The notes under the pieces: model-generated
The model's database searches: none
Told to the model about the DNA's origin: nothing
Seen by the model: only the letters and a program-made list of their open reading frames with translations
Shown: piece by piece, positions 7,658 through 16,898 of the stretch
How the letters are laid out: each line of letters opens with the position of its first letter
How positions within the stretch are numbered: the first letter of the stretch is position 1
Translations under genes and position numbers: made by a program
NCBI GenBank assembly: GCA_022843605.1
Contig: JALHNI010000027.1
Coordinates: forward strand, 1-54,741
Source: Bryobacter sp.
Lineage (GTDB): Bacteria > Acidobacteriota > Terriglobia > Bryobacterales > Bryobacteraceae
Direction of reading: 5' to 3'
DNA: 54,741 bases

Positions 7658-8947
7658 TCAACGCCAGTTGAACCACAGCATCGTCCCCCCGACCACCAAC
7701 ATCGCCAAAAACGACCCCGCCATCCGCCGCCCAAACGACCGATTCCCACCGCTGAACGCCAAACCCGTCTTAAACAACGCATTCATCAGTAACGCCAGAA
7801 AGATCGCCTTCCGCGCGCTCTCGCCATCAATCTTCCCCACGGCCTGAATCTCCGACGTCGACACCACAATCACGTCCACGTCAATCAGTCCACCAATCAG
7901 GCTAGTCAAGTACACCGCCGTCGTCCCGTAGATCGCCGCAGCCGCGCGCGACGCCACCAGCATCGCAGCGAAGATCAGACCGAATCGCAGCGCGGGCCGC
8001 AGGCGAAATGGATTCCGCAACGGGACCGTCGTTTCTGGTCCATCGTCTTTCCGGTCCGGCCTGATCGGCCACATGCTGATTGCCAACCCCACGACCGACA
8101 TCGCCGCCAACGGCCACGCCATTGCCACCGCTAAGGGCCAATTCAAAGCCGCAACCAGGGCCAGCACGCGTGGAAACTGCACTGAGTTTGCCAAGGTTGC
8201 CGCCTGCCATAGCGAACCCAATCGGCTTGGATTCTCATACGCATGTTTGGCGAAGGCGCCGGTTGCCGCCGTGGTCGACGAGATCCCCCCCAGGAGTCCA
8301 GTCAGCCGCAAACTCCAGGTTCCGCCGATGAACTTCTCGAAGAAGTACCCCAGATACGAGATGCTCGAAACCAGGATGACGAAGACCCAAATCTTGCGTG
8401 GCTCAAACGCTCCGTAAGGCCCAAACCGTCCCTCCGGCAGCAACGGATAGATCACAAACACCACGCCGAGAAACTTGATGGTGTCGTTGAACTCGACGTC
8501 GGTGATCACCTCGCGAAAGAATCGGTGCAACTGCCCCTTCATTTCCAAAAGCGCCACGCCGATGACGGCCAGCGCCAAGGCAATCGGCTCCGCGCCCGGC
8601 AGATTCGGCACCGTGGTTAAGTGGGCCAGGAGGAAGGTGACGATCGCGGCGAGCCTTGTCGTCAGCCCTGAAGACTCCTCTGGACGCATTTGGAAGGCCG
8701 GCCACGCCAGGGCAATCACCGCAATTGCAACGACCGTCACCATTGGCTGATTCAATAATCCGCAGGCTGCGCCAATCATCGATACCAACAGGAAGTCCCG
8801 CAGGCCAGAGGCGTTTTGGGGAAGTGACGTCTCTCGCTGCGCGCCAAAGATTAGCCCGATCAACAGCGCCTCCGCGACTGACTTCCAGGCGTTCGGGCTG
8901 GGCGGCACCGGCGGCGTGGCCCCGCCAATCAGTGAGAGAAAATCCAT
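7658..8947 (-). CDS. MgtC/SapB-DUF4010 family integral membrane protein
   Basis: 429 residues with about 11-12 predicted membrane segments. The N-terminal third fits MgtC/SapB (ALLIGLIFGAQRE followed by a FLLVSMIGAACGLL helix), and the remainder fits DUF4010, including the conserved loop GLLGGISSTTAATGAFAKH. The combination is a known two-domain family of unknown function, often annotated as a magnesium-transport-related protein; actual transport is not proven. Its start has a good Shine-Dalgarno (AGGAG, 6-nt gap). It is divergent from the ROK kinase with a 47-bp shared upstream region. Confidence 0.88.
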   Translation of the reverse strand: MDFLSLIGGATPPVPPSPNAWKSVAEALLIGLIFGAQRETSLPQNASGLRDFLLVSMIGAACGLLNQPMVTVVAIAVIALAWPAFQMRPEESSGLTTRLAAIVTFLLAHLTTVPNLPGAEPIALALAVIGVALLEMKGQLHRFFREVITDVEFNDTIKFLGVVFVIYPLLPEGRFGPYGAFEPRKIWVFVILVSSISYLGYFFEKFIGGTWSLRLTGLLGGISSTTAATGAFAKHAYENPSRLGSLWQAATLANSVQFPRVLALVAALNWPLAVAMAWPLAAMSVVGLAISMWPIRPDRKDDGPETTVPLRNPFRLRPALRFGLIFAAMLVASRAAAAIYGTTAVYLTSLIGGLIDVDVIVVSTSEIQAVGKIDGESARKAIFLALLMNALFKTGLAFSGGNRSFGRRMAGSFLAMLVVGGTMLWFNWR

Positions 8948-8994
8948 GAGGCTCTCCTGATCATCGCAAAGGTCTCTGTTATCCTGCTGAAACG

Positions 8995-9912
8995 ATGAGT
9001 TCGTTTACGATTGGGCTTGATCTCGGCGGGACGAATCTGCGCGCTGCCGCATTTTCCGCTGATGGCAACATGCTGGAGCAGATCTCCCGAACCACGGATG
9101 TCCACGCCGGTCGCGAAGCCATGCTCAACAATATGGTGGAGGCTATCAACATTCTTCGCGGCGCCTACGAGGACCGGCACTTGCTGGGCGTGGGCATCGG
9201 CGTTCCCGGCTTCATCCGGTTGCGCGAAGGTGTCGTGCTGGGCTCGAACAACCTCAAGCCCTTGGAGGACTTCCCTCTGCGCGACACCATTAGCGAAAGG
9301 CTCGGCACCGAAGTGATCCTGGAAAACGATGCCAATGCGGCGGCCCTCGGAGAGCAGTGGCAAGGCGCTGGCCGCGCCGTGAACGACCTGGTGATGTTTA
9401 CTCTTGGTACGGGCATCGGAGGCGGCATCATTCACCATGGCCGCGTGCTCCACGGCGCCGAAGGAATGGCGGGCGAACTGGGTCACATTACGGTGGTCCC
9501 CGATGGCAATCCCTGTGATTGTGGCAATCGGGGCTGTCTCGAAAAGCATGCCTCGGCAACAGCCGTCGTTTCGCTCGCCAAGCTAATCCGCTTGGGCGAT
9601 GACCTCACGGCTGTCCAAGTGGCACAGTTCGCCCGCGACGGCGATCCGCGGGCGATTCAGATTTTCGAGACCATGGGACGCGCCCTCGGCATCGCTCTGG
9701 CCACCGTCATCAATATGTTCAACTTTCCGCTTTACCTGCTGAGTGGCGGGCTGCTGCCGGCGTGGGACTTGTTCTCCCCCACGATGCTTGCCGAAGTCAA
9801 GCTTCGAAGTTTTACGTACCGCAACTCGCATACCCGCATCGAACAGGCCACGCTGGGCAACTTGGCTGGCCTCTTCGGCGCGGGTCACTTGCCGCATCTG
9901 CGGCGAGAGTAG
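8995..9912 (+). CDS. ROK family sugar kinase (glucokinase-like)
   Basis: 305 residues, ATP-dependent hexose kinase of the ROK family. The phosphate-1 loop is at residues about 8-13 (DLGGTN), the active-site region is ENDANAAALGE, the phosphate-2 loop is GTGIGGG, and the ROK zinc cluster is visible as GHITVVPDGNPCDCGNRGCLE-like Cys/His residues near 160-185. There is no N-terminal helix-turn-helix, so it is an enzyme and not a ROK repressor. Glucose is the commonest substrate, but mannose, fructose or N-acetylglucosamine cannot be excluded. It could act on hexose imported by the transporters encoded at 12.5-17 kb. Confidence 0.9.
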   Translation: MSSFTIGLDLGGTNLRAAAFSADGNMLEQISRTTDVHAGREAMLNNMVEAINILRGAYEDRHLLGVGIGVPGFIRLREGVVLGSNNLKPLEDFPLRDTISERLGTEVILENDANAAALGEQWQGAGRAVNDLVMFTLGTGIGGGIIHHGRVLHGAEGMAGELGHITVVPDGNPCDCGNRGCLEKHASATAVVSLAKLIRLGDDLTAVQVAQFARDGDPRAIQIFETMGRALGIALATVINMFNFPLYLLSGGLLPAWDLFSPTMLAEVKLRSFTYRNSHTRIEQATLGNLAGLFGAGHLPHLRRE

Positions 9913-10062
9913 GATCACCCGGTCACAAGATGGATGCCCAATCGAATCAATCGGTTGAGGTAGAACTCTGGGTTGAGTCTGCTACCTTAAGAGTGGCGAG
10001 ACGGAATGGGTGGCCCCTACCATCTAAGTGCAACAGAATCAATCACTCCCCGGTTCGTTTCG

Positions 10063-10908
10063 TTAACCCTTCGGAAGTCTTTCCAGTAACTTCCGTGCTT
10101 CCTCCCGAGGACGATCGTCTGGAGTCAGTTTTGCCTTCAAATAGCGTTCCAGTAGGCGGCGAGCCTCGGCCGGATGCTGTCGCTGCTCCACGTAGGCAGC
10201 CGCTCTTTCGATCAGCAGCTTCGGACTCTCCGGATTCAACTTGGCCGCCCGGGCAAAAATCGCCTCAGCCTCTACCGGTCTGCCGCGCTTTGAAAAGAAC
10301 TTGGCCAGGTCAATGAGCCGACCAATCTGTTGCGGAGCAAGGTCGGCGGCCCGACGTAGCTGGGCCTCGACCTGAACCCAGTCCTTCTGCTCTTCCGCCA
10401 CCCGGGCCTGGGCAAAGTGCCGCTCCGCTGGATCAATCGCGGCCATTTTCTCGATCAGGGCGATTGCTTTGTCCTGACCACCGCCAAGGAAGCCCGGTGC
10501 CTGAAGATAGTACTCGAACAGATCGCTCAGCGCCTCGCCATTCTTTGGGTCCAATTGCACGGCTTTTTCAAAGTTCTGACGCGCCTTCGAGGCGTAGCCG
10601 GGAGCGGTTAGAAATGAGGATGTTTCCGCCCTCCGGCCAAAGGCGCGGCCGAGCCAAAGGTAGTACTCAGAGCTGTTGGGGACCAGTGAGATTGCTTGCT
10701 CAAATAGAGTGGCTGCCTGCTTGAAGTCGTTTTTCATGAAGTAGTTGCGGCCTCGCAACGAAGACACCGGACCGGACGCCGCCAGCCCCGTAAGGGCCTT
10801 CAACGATTCGTCGTATTGGGTCTGCTCGTAGAGCGCCTTTGCCCGCTCCCAGGCCGGTTCGGCCGCTATCGCGTTCCAGGCCAAGCCGCAGATCCAAAGC
10901 AGTCTCAT
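10063..10908 (-). CDS. Secreted/periplasmic tetratricopeptide-repeat protein
   Basis: 281 residues from the ATG at 10908, which opens a signal peptide (MRLLWICGLAWNAIAAEP); an upstream start at 10986 would put 26 basic residues before it and is less likely. The body is consecutive TPR-like helix pairs (AKALYEQTQYDESLKAL; AATLFEQAISLVPNSSEYYLWLG; ARQNFEKAVQLDPKNGEAL; AEAIFARAAKLNPESPKLL), about seven in all. A periplasmic scaffold role is inferred. It is divergent from another TPR protein gene (11051), and the two may share a regulatory interval. Confidence 0.75.
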   Translation of the reverse strand: MRLLWICGLAWNAIAAEPAWERAKALYEQTQYDESLKALTGLAASGPVSSLRGRNYFMKNDFKQAATLFEQAISLVPNSSEYYLWLGRAFGRRAETSSFLTAPGYASKARQNFEKAVQLDPKNGEALSDLFEYYLQAPGFLGGGQDKAIALIEKMAAIDPAERHFAQARVAEEQKDWVQVEAQLRRAADLAPQQIGRLIDLAKFFSKRGRPVEAEAIFARAAKLNPESPKLLIERAAAYVEQRQHPAEARRLLERYLKAKLTPDDRPREEARKLLERLPKG

Positions 10909-11050
10909 GACCACTTTGATGGCCGCCGGACAGCGTCGGTTTCGAATTCTGGTAACCCGAACCGCCCCTGCTATCGTCGAATTCATTGTGCCGGTGTAGT
11001 ATCCTGAGAAAGTTTGCGTTGTGGTCCTGGATCAGAGAGGTAGAAGCTCC

Positions 11051-12241
11051 ATGTCGAAAATCATGTTGAAATTGACGGTTTTGGCCGGCCTGTTGGCCGG
11101 GCTCACTTGGGCCCAAACGGGCGCTATTGAAGGGACGGTCAAGGGTCCGGACGGGAAGCCGCTTCAGGGTGCGTGGATCAGAATTGAGCGCACCGACATC
11201 AAAGGCGAGTATTTGTGCGACACGAAGAAGAAGGGTGACTTCTTCCACGCGGGCCTGCCCCTCGGCACGTACAACGTCTATCTCTACACCAATGCCAAGA
11301 AGGTGAAGGGCAAACTTGAGGGCGGCGAAGTAATCGATCAGGTGAAAGGTGTGCGTACCCGCTTGGGCGATCCGGTTCCGGTTAATTTCGATATGGCCGA
11401 ATACGCCGCTCGCCAAGCCGCACTGCAGAAAGCTGCCGAGAGCGGCAAGGTCACCGAAGAAGTGGCTCGCGACATGTCGCCCGAGCAGAAGGCTGCCCTC
11501 GATAAGGCCATGAAGGAACGCTCCGCCGCCATGGCGAAGAACAAAGAATTGAACGACTCGTTCAACGGTGGAATGGAAGCCCTAAAGGCCCAAAACTTCC
11601 CCGTAGCGGTTGAGCAGTTCACCAAGGCTTCCACGATGGATGCCAAGCAGCATGTGATCTGGGCTCAACTCGCAGAAAGCTATTCCGGTCTCGCCCGTTC
11701 TCAGAAGGGTCCGGAAGCCGACGCCTCGCTGGTAAAGACCTATGAGAGCTTTCAAAAGGCGATCGAATTGAAGCCCGATGATGCTTCTTACATCAACAAC
11801 TACGCCTTGGCCTTGGCTCGCGGCAAGAAGTTCACCGAAGCGCAGCAGGAATTAGAGAAAGCCGCTTTGCTAGATCCGCCCAACGGCGGCAAGTACTTCT
11901 ACAACCTGGGCGCTTTGTTGACGAACGCCAATCAGAGTGAAGCTGCCGGTGCCGCTTTCAAGCGCGCCATCGAGTCCGATCCTAACTACGCCGATGCTCA
12001 GTACCAGTACGGCATCTATCTCACCGGCAAGGCAGAAACGAAGGCCGACGGCTCGCTCGTTTTCCCCCCCGGCACGGCTGAGGCGTTCCAGAAGTATGTA
12101 GAACTGAAGCCCGATGGCTCCTTCGCGGAGTCCGCCAAGGGAATGCTGATGGCGATGGGACAGAAGGTGGAAACTACCTTCCAGAACCCGAACGCCAAGA
12201 AGTCTGCTCCCGCGGCTAAGCCGACACCGAAGAAGAAGTAG
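11051..12241 (+). CDS. Exported carboxypeptidase-regulatory-like plus TPR protein
   Basis: 396 residues. Start at ATG 11051 is set by the Shine-Dalgarno GAGAGG and the signal peptide (MSKIMLKLTVLAGLLAGLTWAQ). Residues about 23-100 are a carboxypeptidase-regulatory-like beta-sandwich (GAIEGTVKGPDGKPLQGAWI). Residues about 165-370 hold TPR units (AVEQFTKASTMDAKQHVIW; SFQKAIELKPDDASYINNY; AAFKRAIESDPNYADAQY). The C-terminus is a Lys/Pro/Ala tail. The same architecture recurs in acidobacterial secretomes; the function is unknown. It ends at a strong intrinsic terminator. Confidence 0.82.
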   Translation: MSKIMLKLTVLAGLLAGLTWAQTGAIEGTVKGPDGKPLQGAWIRIERTDIKGEYLCDTKKKGDFFHAGLPLGTYNVYLYTNAKKVKGKLEGGEVIDQVKGVRTRLGDPVPVNFDMAEYAARQAALQKAAESGKVTEEVARDMSPEQKAALDKAMKERSAAMAKNKELNDSFNGGMEALKAQNFPVAVEQFTKASTMDAKQHVIWAQLAESYSGLARSQKGPEADASLVKTYESFQKAIELKPDDASYINNYALALARGKKFTEAQQELEKAALLDPPNGGKYFYNLGALLTNANQSEAAGAAFKRAIESDPNYADAQYQYGIYLTGKAETKADGSLVFPPGTAEAFQKYVELKPDGSFAESAKGMLMAMGQKVETTFQNPNAKKSAPAAKPTPKKK

Positions 12242-12257
12242 TTCGTTTCCCGTTCCC

Positions 12258-12295
12258 AAGGCGCCCGCGGAACGCTCCGCGGGCGCCTTTCGTAT
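12258..12295 (+). terminator. Intrinsic terminator
   Basis: A 14-bp perfect stem (AAGGCGCCCGCGGA / TCCGCGGGCGCCTT) with the tetraloop ACGC is followed by TTTCGTATTT, 16 bp after the TAG of the TPR protein gene. It isolates that gene from the small membrane protein downstream. Confidence 0.9.
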
Positions 12296-12314
12296 TTAGA
12301 GAGAGGAGTTCGCT

Positions 12315-12554
12315 ATGATCCGCATGGTCGTGTTGTTCCTGGGCGGCATTATCGCGATTACGATACTGCGCGCCGTGATGGGGATGATTGGCAAGGCCAT
12401 GGGAGACCTGGTCAGCCAACCCTCTGCCGGCAGTCCCGCGGCGGCGAGCAAAGGGGCACTCAAGAAGTGCGCCGTCTGCGGCGTGCATGCCCCACCGCAC
12501 CTGACGCGGGGCGAATCGCACTACTGCTCCTCGGAGTGCGCCGCGAAGGCATAG
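12315..12554 (+). CDS. Small membrane protein with C-terminal zinc-finger
   Basis: 79 residues: one N-terminal hydrophobic helix (MVVLFLGGIIAITILRAVMG), an amphipathic stretch, then a Cys cluster C-A-V-C ... Y-C-S-S-E-C that should bind one zinc ion. It resembles the small PP0621-like family of unknown function. The Shine-Dalgarno GAGAGGAG sits 7 nt before the ATG. The TAG stop lies inside the TAGAAT hexamer that could serve as the -10 of the next gene, so the two genes are adjacent but may be transcribed separately. Confidence 0.75.
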   Translation: MIRMVVLFLGGIIAITILRAVMGMIGKAMGDLVSQPSAGSPAAASKGALKKCAVCGVHAPPHLTRGESHYCSSECAAKA

Positions 12555-12563
12555 AATAGCGTC

Positions 12564-13406
12564 ATGCTTCGCCGCGACTTTCTTCCCCTTCTGGCTCTAC
12601 CGGCCTTCGGCGCAAAGGCTCGCCTCCGGACCGCAATCTGTGCCTACTCCTTCCGCGAACCCCTACAAAAGGGCAGCATGAAGTACGAAGATCTGGTGCC
12701 CCTTGCGGTGGAGAACGAGGTCGACGGCCTGGACCTTACGGTCTATTGGTTCCCTTCGACTGAGAACTCATTTCTGCAGCCGCTCAAGCGGCTCGCCTAC
12801 CGGCATGGTGTCGAGATCTATTCGATCTCCGTGCGGACCAACATGTGCCAGCCTACGCCGGAACTGCGCGACAAGGAACTGGCCGAAGTAAAGAAATGGA
12901 TCGATGTTGCGGCCCGCCTTGGCGCCGGACACATTCGCGTCTTCGGCGGTACTGTGCCGAAGACGTCCACGGAAGATGAGGCCGCCAAGTGGGTGGTGGA
13001 TGTACTCTCTCGCGCTTCCGCTTACGCGGCGGAACGCGGTGTCATTCTGGGTCTCGAGAATCACGGCGGCATTACCTCCCGTGCTTCCCGCATCGTAGAG
13101 ATCGTCAAGAAAGTGGATTCGCCGTGGGTTGCGGTGAACCTCGATACCGGCAATTTCACGACGGACGCCTACGAACAAATCGCCGAAATCCTGCCCTTCG
13201 CCGCCAACGTGCAGTTCAAGACCGAGTTGCATGGCTTCGGCGCCAAGGCGGAGCCCGCCGATTGGGATCGCCTGACCAGTATGATCGCCAAGAGCGGCTA
13301 TCGTGGCTATCTGGCCCTCGAGTACGAAGAGAAGGCTGATGCCTTCACGCACGTTCCGCCGCTGCTCAAGAAACTGAACGGCTTGGCCCGTAAATATTCG
13401 GTGTAA
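12564..13406 (+). CDS. Exported sugar phosphate isomerase/epimerase-like TIM-barrel protein
   Basis: 280 residues of the xylose-isomerase-like TIM-barrel (AP endonuclease 2) superfamily. It starts with a Tat-like leader (MLRRDFLPLLALPAFGA). Conserved acidic/His metal-site residues are present in the barrel: GLDLTVYWF, IRVFGGTVPK, LGLENHGG, VAVNLDTGNF, QFKTELHGFG and ALEYEEK. Substrate unknown. It is directly followed by a TonB receptor (TAA then GTG) and then an MFS transporter, so a role in using an imported sugar or sugar derivative is the reasonable inference. Confidence 0.85.
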   Translation: MLRRDFLPLLALPAFGAKARLRTAICAYSFREPLQKGSMKYEDLVPLAVENEVDGLDLTVYWFPSTENSFLQPLKRLAYRHGVEIYSISVRTNMCQPTPELRDKELAEVKKWIDVAARLGAGHIRVFGGTVPKTSTEDEAAKWVVDVLSRASAYAAERGVILGLENHGGITSRASRIVEIVKKVDSPWVAVNLDTGNFTTDAYEQIAEILPFAANVQFKTELHGFGAKAEPADWDRLTSMIAKSGYRGYLALEYEEKADAFTHVPPLLKKLNGLARKYSV

Positions 13407-15584
13407 GTGCTTCACTTACTCGTTGTCGTTGCCATTTCTGTAAGTGGACGCGTCACCGATGCCCGCACCGGTGAGCCGTTGGCCGGTGCCGAAGTTCGCG
13501 GCGACGGGCAACCCGTCGCTACCGGTCGTGATGGCCGTTACCGGCTTTCCGCGGCAGAGGGCGTCAGCCTTAAGGCGACTCTTGTTGGGTACCGCCCCTT
13601 GGCCGTTACAGTTTCGGCGACCACGGTCGAAGTCGATTTTGCTCTGCATTCGGACACTCTGCGCCAGAATGCTTCGGTAACGGTGGCCGCCGCTCCCTTC
13701 GATGCCGTACCCACCGGAAGGTTCGACCTTGCCGGCAGCGAACTGCGGAACCTGGGCTCCGTGCTGGCTGACGATCCCTTCCGTGCGCTGCAAAGTCTCC
13801 CTGGGGTGGGCGCCTATAGCGATTTCCAGAGTCAGTTCACGGTACGTGGGGCGAGTTACAACCAAATTGGAATCTATTTGGACGGTATCTTACTTCATCA
13901 GCCGTTCCACGCCGTGCCTGGCGACAATACGAGCGCTTCGCTCGCGCTGTTGCAGGGGGAGTTACTTGAGAGCGCGTCACTGGAGGCCGGCCCGTTGTCG
14001 CCCCGTTACTCGGACCGCACCGCCGGCGCGGTTAATTTCCGGCTCCGCGACGGTGACGCCGACCGCCGCCACTTTCGGGTGAACTTGTCTGCGTCCAATG
14101 CGTCGTTTACCGCGGAGGGCCCGCTTGGGAGGCGCGTCACCTGGGTGGCGGGTCTGCGTAAGAGCTACCTGCAGTACATCATTAACCGTACCGCCGACGA
14201 TCCCGGCCTCGCCTTTGGCTTCTGGGATGGTCAGGGTAAGTTGACGGCAAATGCCTCTCTCCGCCATCAGTTTTCCCTCACTTTGATCCGCGGGCATTCC
14301 GGTCTTGACCGCGAAGCCAGCCGTCCCCGCCTCGGTCTCAACTCAATTCTGCTGAGCGACTACGACTCTATGCTCACCATCGCCACTTGGCGGGCGGCTC
14401 CGGTGACCCGCTTGCTGGTGACACAGCGATTCGCCTGGTTATCCGAGGACTTCCGCAACGACAATCGTGATCGGCTTCCCCTTGGCGGCAGCCGCTACGG
14501 CGAGCGTGTTTGGAACGCCGATGTTGCCGCCAATTGGTCTCCGCGCCTCGTCACCGAGGGTGGTTGGAGTTGGCGTCGCGTGCAGGACGACGGCTCGGTG
14601 AACCAGATTCAGGCCACCGGCCTCCGTCCGCTTGAGCGTTACGCGGGTCATGCCCATCGCGCTGGCGCCTATCTGCAGCAAACGTGGTCGGCTGGCCGGG
14701 GCATCGAACTGCGCGCTGGCGGCCGGATCGACTCTCATTCCCTCTCGGGCCACGCCGTACCCACGCCCTTTGCGTCTGTCGCATGGCCGATGCCCGGAAA
14801 AGTTCGTCTGGCTCTCTCCTGGGGGCAGAGCGTCCAGTTCGGCGAGCTCCGTCAGTATCTATCGCCGCTGCCGCAAATGCTCCAGGCCCAGCGCGCTCAG
14901 CACGCCCAGATCACCGTAGAGCGCCCGCTCGGTGAACGCTCCCGGTTACGCTTGGAACTCTTTGAGCGGCGTGACCGCGACCTGTTGTTCCAGCCCCGTT
15001 TCGATGCGCGCCTGGCCGCGAACGGTAGCATCCTGTTGCCGGTGAATCCAGCCCCGTGGCTCAACTCGCTTCGCGGCCGCGCCCGCGGCTGGCAGGCGAT
15101 GTGGCAGCGCCGGTCAGCGAACGGACTCACCGGCTGGCTCGCCTACACTTACTCCCGAACGGCGATGGACGAACGGGTTACCGGAACGAGCTTCATCGCT
15201 GACCACGATTTGCGCCACCAGGTACAGGCCTTTCTCAGCTACCGCCTGCGGCCCACCGTAAATGTGAGCGGTCGATTTGCCTATGCCACCGGCCTTCCGC
15301 TCGGAGGCTTTTTCGAACTGCGTAACGGCGAATACTTTCTCTCGCAACAGCGTAATCTGCTGCGCCTTCCCGCCTATCAGCGCACCGATTTACGCTTGAA
15401 CAAGGCCTTCATCCGGAAGCGATTTCAAGCGACCCTGTTTGCCGAGGTGATCAATGTCACCAATCGCCGCAACCTGCGCGTCGACGATTCCCAAGGCTTT
15501 GACGCCCGCACCCAGCGAGCTCGCGTGGCGATTGAGCGGACCTTTCCGATTTTGCCCTCCGCCGGCGTGGTTTTCGACTTCTAG
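13407..15584 (+). CDS. TonB-dependent receptor with carboxypeptidase-regulatory domain
   Basis: 725 residues, starting at a GTG immediately after the preceding stop codon. The short signal peptide runs straight into a carboxypeptidase-regulatory-like module (SGRVTDARTGEPLAGAEVRG, residues 13-80). The plug domain follows (FRALQSLPGVGAYSDFQSQFTVRG...YLDGILLHQPFH), then a beta-barrel with alternating aromatic strands, ending in a typical outer-membrane C-terminus (PILPSAGVVFDF). It should import a ligand too large for porins, powered by a TonB protein such as the one encoded at 23.9 kb. The isomerase and MFS neighbours suggest a carbohydrate ligand. Confidence 0.9.
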   Translation: MLHLLVVVAISVSGRVTDARTGEPLAGAEVRGDGQPVATGRDGRYRLSAAEGVSLKATLVGYRPLAVTVSATTVEVDFALHSDTLRQNASVTVAAAPFDAVPTGRFDLAGSELRNLGSVLADDPFRALQSLPGVGAYSDFQSQFTVRGASYNQIGIYLDGILLHQPFHAVPGDNTSASLALLQGELLESASLEAGPLSPRYSDRTAGAVNFRLRDGDADRRHFRVNLSASNASFTAEGPLGRRVTWVAGLRKSYLQYIINRTADDPGLAFGFWDGQGKLTANASLRHQFSLTLIRGHSGLDREASRPRLGLNSILLSDYDSMLTIATWRAAPVTRLLVTQRFAWLSEDFRNDNRDRLPLGGSRYGERVWNADVAANWSPRLVTEGGWSWRRVQDDGSVNQIQATGLRPLERYAGHAHRAGAYLQQTWSAGRGIELRAGGRIDSHSLSGHAVPTPFASVAWPMPGKVRLALSWGQSVQFGELRQYLSPLPQMLQAQRAQHAQITVERPLGERSRLRLELFERRDRDLLFQPRFDARLAANGSILLPVNPAPWLNSLRGRARGWQAMWQRRSANGLTGWLAYTYSRTAMDERVTGTSFIADHDLRHQVQAFLSYRLRPTVNVSGRFAYATGLPLGGFFELRNGEYFLSQQRNLLRLPAYQRTDLRLNKAFIRKRFQATLFAEVINVTNRRNLRVDDSQGFDARTQRARVAIERTFPILPSAGVVFDF

Positions 15585-15591
15585 ATCTCGA

Positions 15592-15597
15592 TATAAT
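15592..15597 (+). promoter_or_regulatory. Candidate -10 box close to the MFS start codon
   Basis: A perfect TATAAT sits 11 nt before the ATG at 15609, with no Shine-Dalgarno sequence between them. No good -35 is seen at 16-18 bases. If used, the transcript leader would be about 5 nt. Confidence 0.5.
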
Positions 15598-15608
15598 CGA
15601 TCCTCAAC

Positions 15609-16898
15609 ATGAAATATCGGTACCGGGCTCTCGGTTTTCTTTTCCTGCTCTCGATCATCACCTACGTTGATCGGGTTTGCATCAACCTCCTGGGTAAGGA
15701 CATGCAGAACGAGCTTGGGATCACCCCTGATCGTTGGGGATGGATTATTGGCGCTTTTGCGCTTTCTTACGCCCTTTTTGAGATTCCTACCGGCGCCATG
15801 GCCGATCGCACCGGCCCGCGCAAGACGGCGGCCCGCATCGTCGTCTGGTGGTCCATCTTCACTAGCCTGACGGGCTTCGTCCAGAACTTCTGGCAGTTGA
15901 TTACCTGCCGCTTCCTCTTCGGTGCTGGAGAGGCCGGCGCCTACCCCACCAGTTCTGCGGCCATTTCGCGCTGGTTCCCACTGAAAGAGCGAGCGCGCGC
16001 CACCGGTATCGTGTGGATGGGCAGCCGCGTTGGCGGCGCGATTTCGCCCTTCGTCGTGCTCACCATGGCCGAGACTCTTACGTGGCGTGGAACCTTTGGC
16101 GTCTTCGCGGTCTTCGGTGTCGTTTGGGTTTCGCTCTGGTACTGGTGGTTCCGCGATACGCCGAAGGAGATGGACGGCGTGAGCGCGCAGGAACTGGCCG
16201 AAATCGGTCCTCCGCCAGAGCCGCAGCCACACGGCCTTCCCTGGGGCATCGCTTTACGTGACAGCAACTTTTGGACGATCTTGCTGATGTATCACACCTA
16301 TTGCTGGGGGTCGTTTTTCTATCTGGGCTGGCTGACCGACTATTTGCGCGAAGGCCGGGGCTACGATAACTCCGACCTGAAGGCGATCGCGTGGCTGCCC
16401 TTTGCCTGCGGTGCCTGCGGAAACCTGTTCGGCGGTTGGCTGAGCGACCGGTTGTGCAGCCGAATCGGCCTCAAGTGGGCGCGCTGCAGCATTGGTGCCG
16501 GCGGACTTTTCGTGGCCGGACTGCTGATGATGGCGACTCACTTCGCGCCTGGCAAATTGCTTCCCCTCGTGCTGCTGGCCCTGGGCTACGGGGCGATGGA
16601 TGCCATGTTGCCTGTTGCGTGGGCCGTTTGTCTCGACATCGGCCGTAAGTATGGCGGATCGGTGAGCGGAACGATGAACATGGCGGGACAGCTCGGTTCA
16701 TTTCTGTCCTCCATCGCCTTTGGCTACATCGTGAAGGGCTTAATGGGCGCCGGCTGGAACAAGTCTGACGCCTACAATTTCCCGCTGCTTCCTTTTTCGA
16801 TCATGCTCCTGATCAGCGCGGCGCTGTTTCTGCGCGTCGATCCAAATCGCCAGTTGATTCCAGAGTCGGAGGCGCCTTCCGCCTTGAAGGCGGCTTAG
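15609..16898 (+). CDS. MFS transporter, anion:cation symporter (hexuronate/galactonate) type
   Basis: 429 residues with 12 predicted membrane helices. The first loop motif (YVDRVCINLLGKDMQNELG) and GAMADRTGPRKTAAR after helix 2 are typical of the ACS family (ExuT/GudP/DgoT-like), which imports sugar acids with protons. The second half repeats the pattern (GGWLSDRLCSRIG). The 3' 86 bp are shared, antisense, with the WecA-like gene. It follows the isomerase and TonB receptor genes, so together they could form an outer-to-inner membrane uptake route for a sugar acid. Confidence 0.9.
   Translation: MKYRYRALGFLFLLSIITYVDRVCINLLGKDMQNELGITPDRWGWIIGAFALSYALFEIPTGAMADRTGPRKTAARIVVWWSIFTSLTGFVQNFWQLITCRFLFGAGEAGAYPTSSAAISRWFPLKERARATGIVWMGSRVGGAISPFVVLTMAETLTWRGTFGVFAVFGVVWVSLWYWWFRDTPKEMDGVSAQELAEIGPPPEPQPHGLPWGIALRDSNFWTILLMYHTYCWGSFFYLGWLTDYLREGRGYDNSDLKAIAWLPFACGACGNLFGGWLSDRLCSRIGLKWARCSIGAGGLFVAGLLMMATHFAPGKLLPLVLLALGYGAMDAMLPVAWAVCLDIGRKYGGSVSGTMNMAGQLGSFLSSIAFGYIVKGLMGAGWNKSDAYNFPLLPFSIMLLISAALFLRVDPNRQLIPESEAPSALKAA

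Noticed and set aside
9913..10062. Possible small gene between the ROK kinase and the TPR gene
   Set aside because: A short frame opens at 9931 but has no Shine-Dalgarno, no recognisable product and extends antisense into the TPR gene. I see no other signal in this interval.
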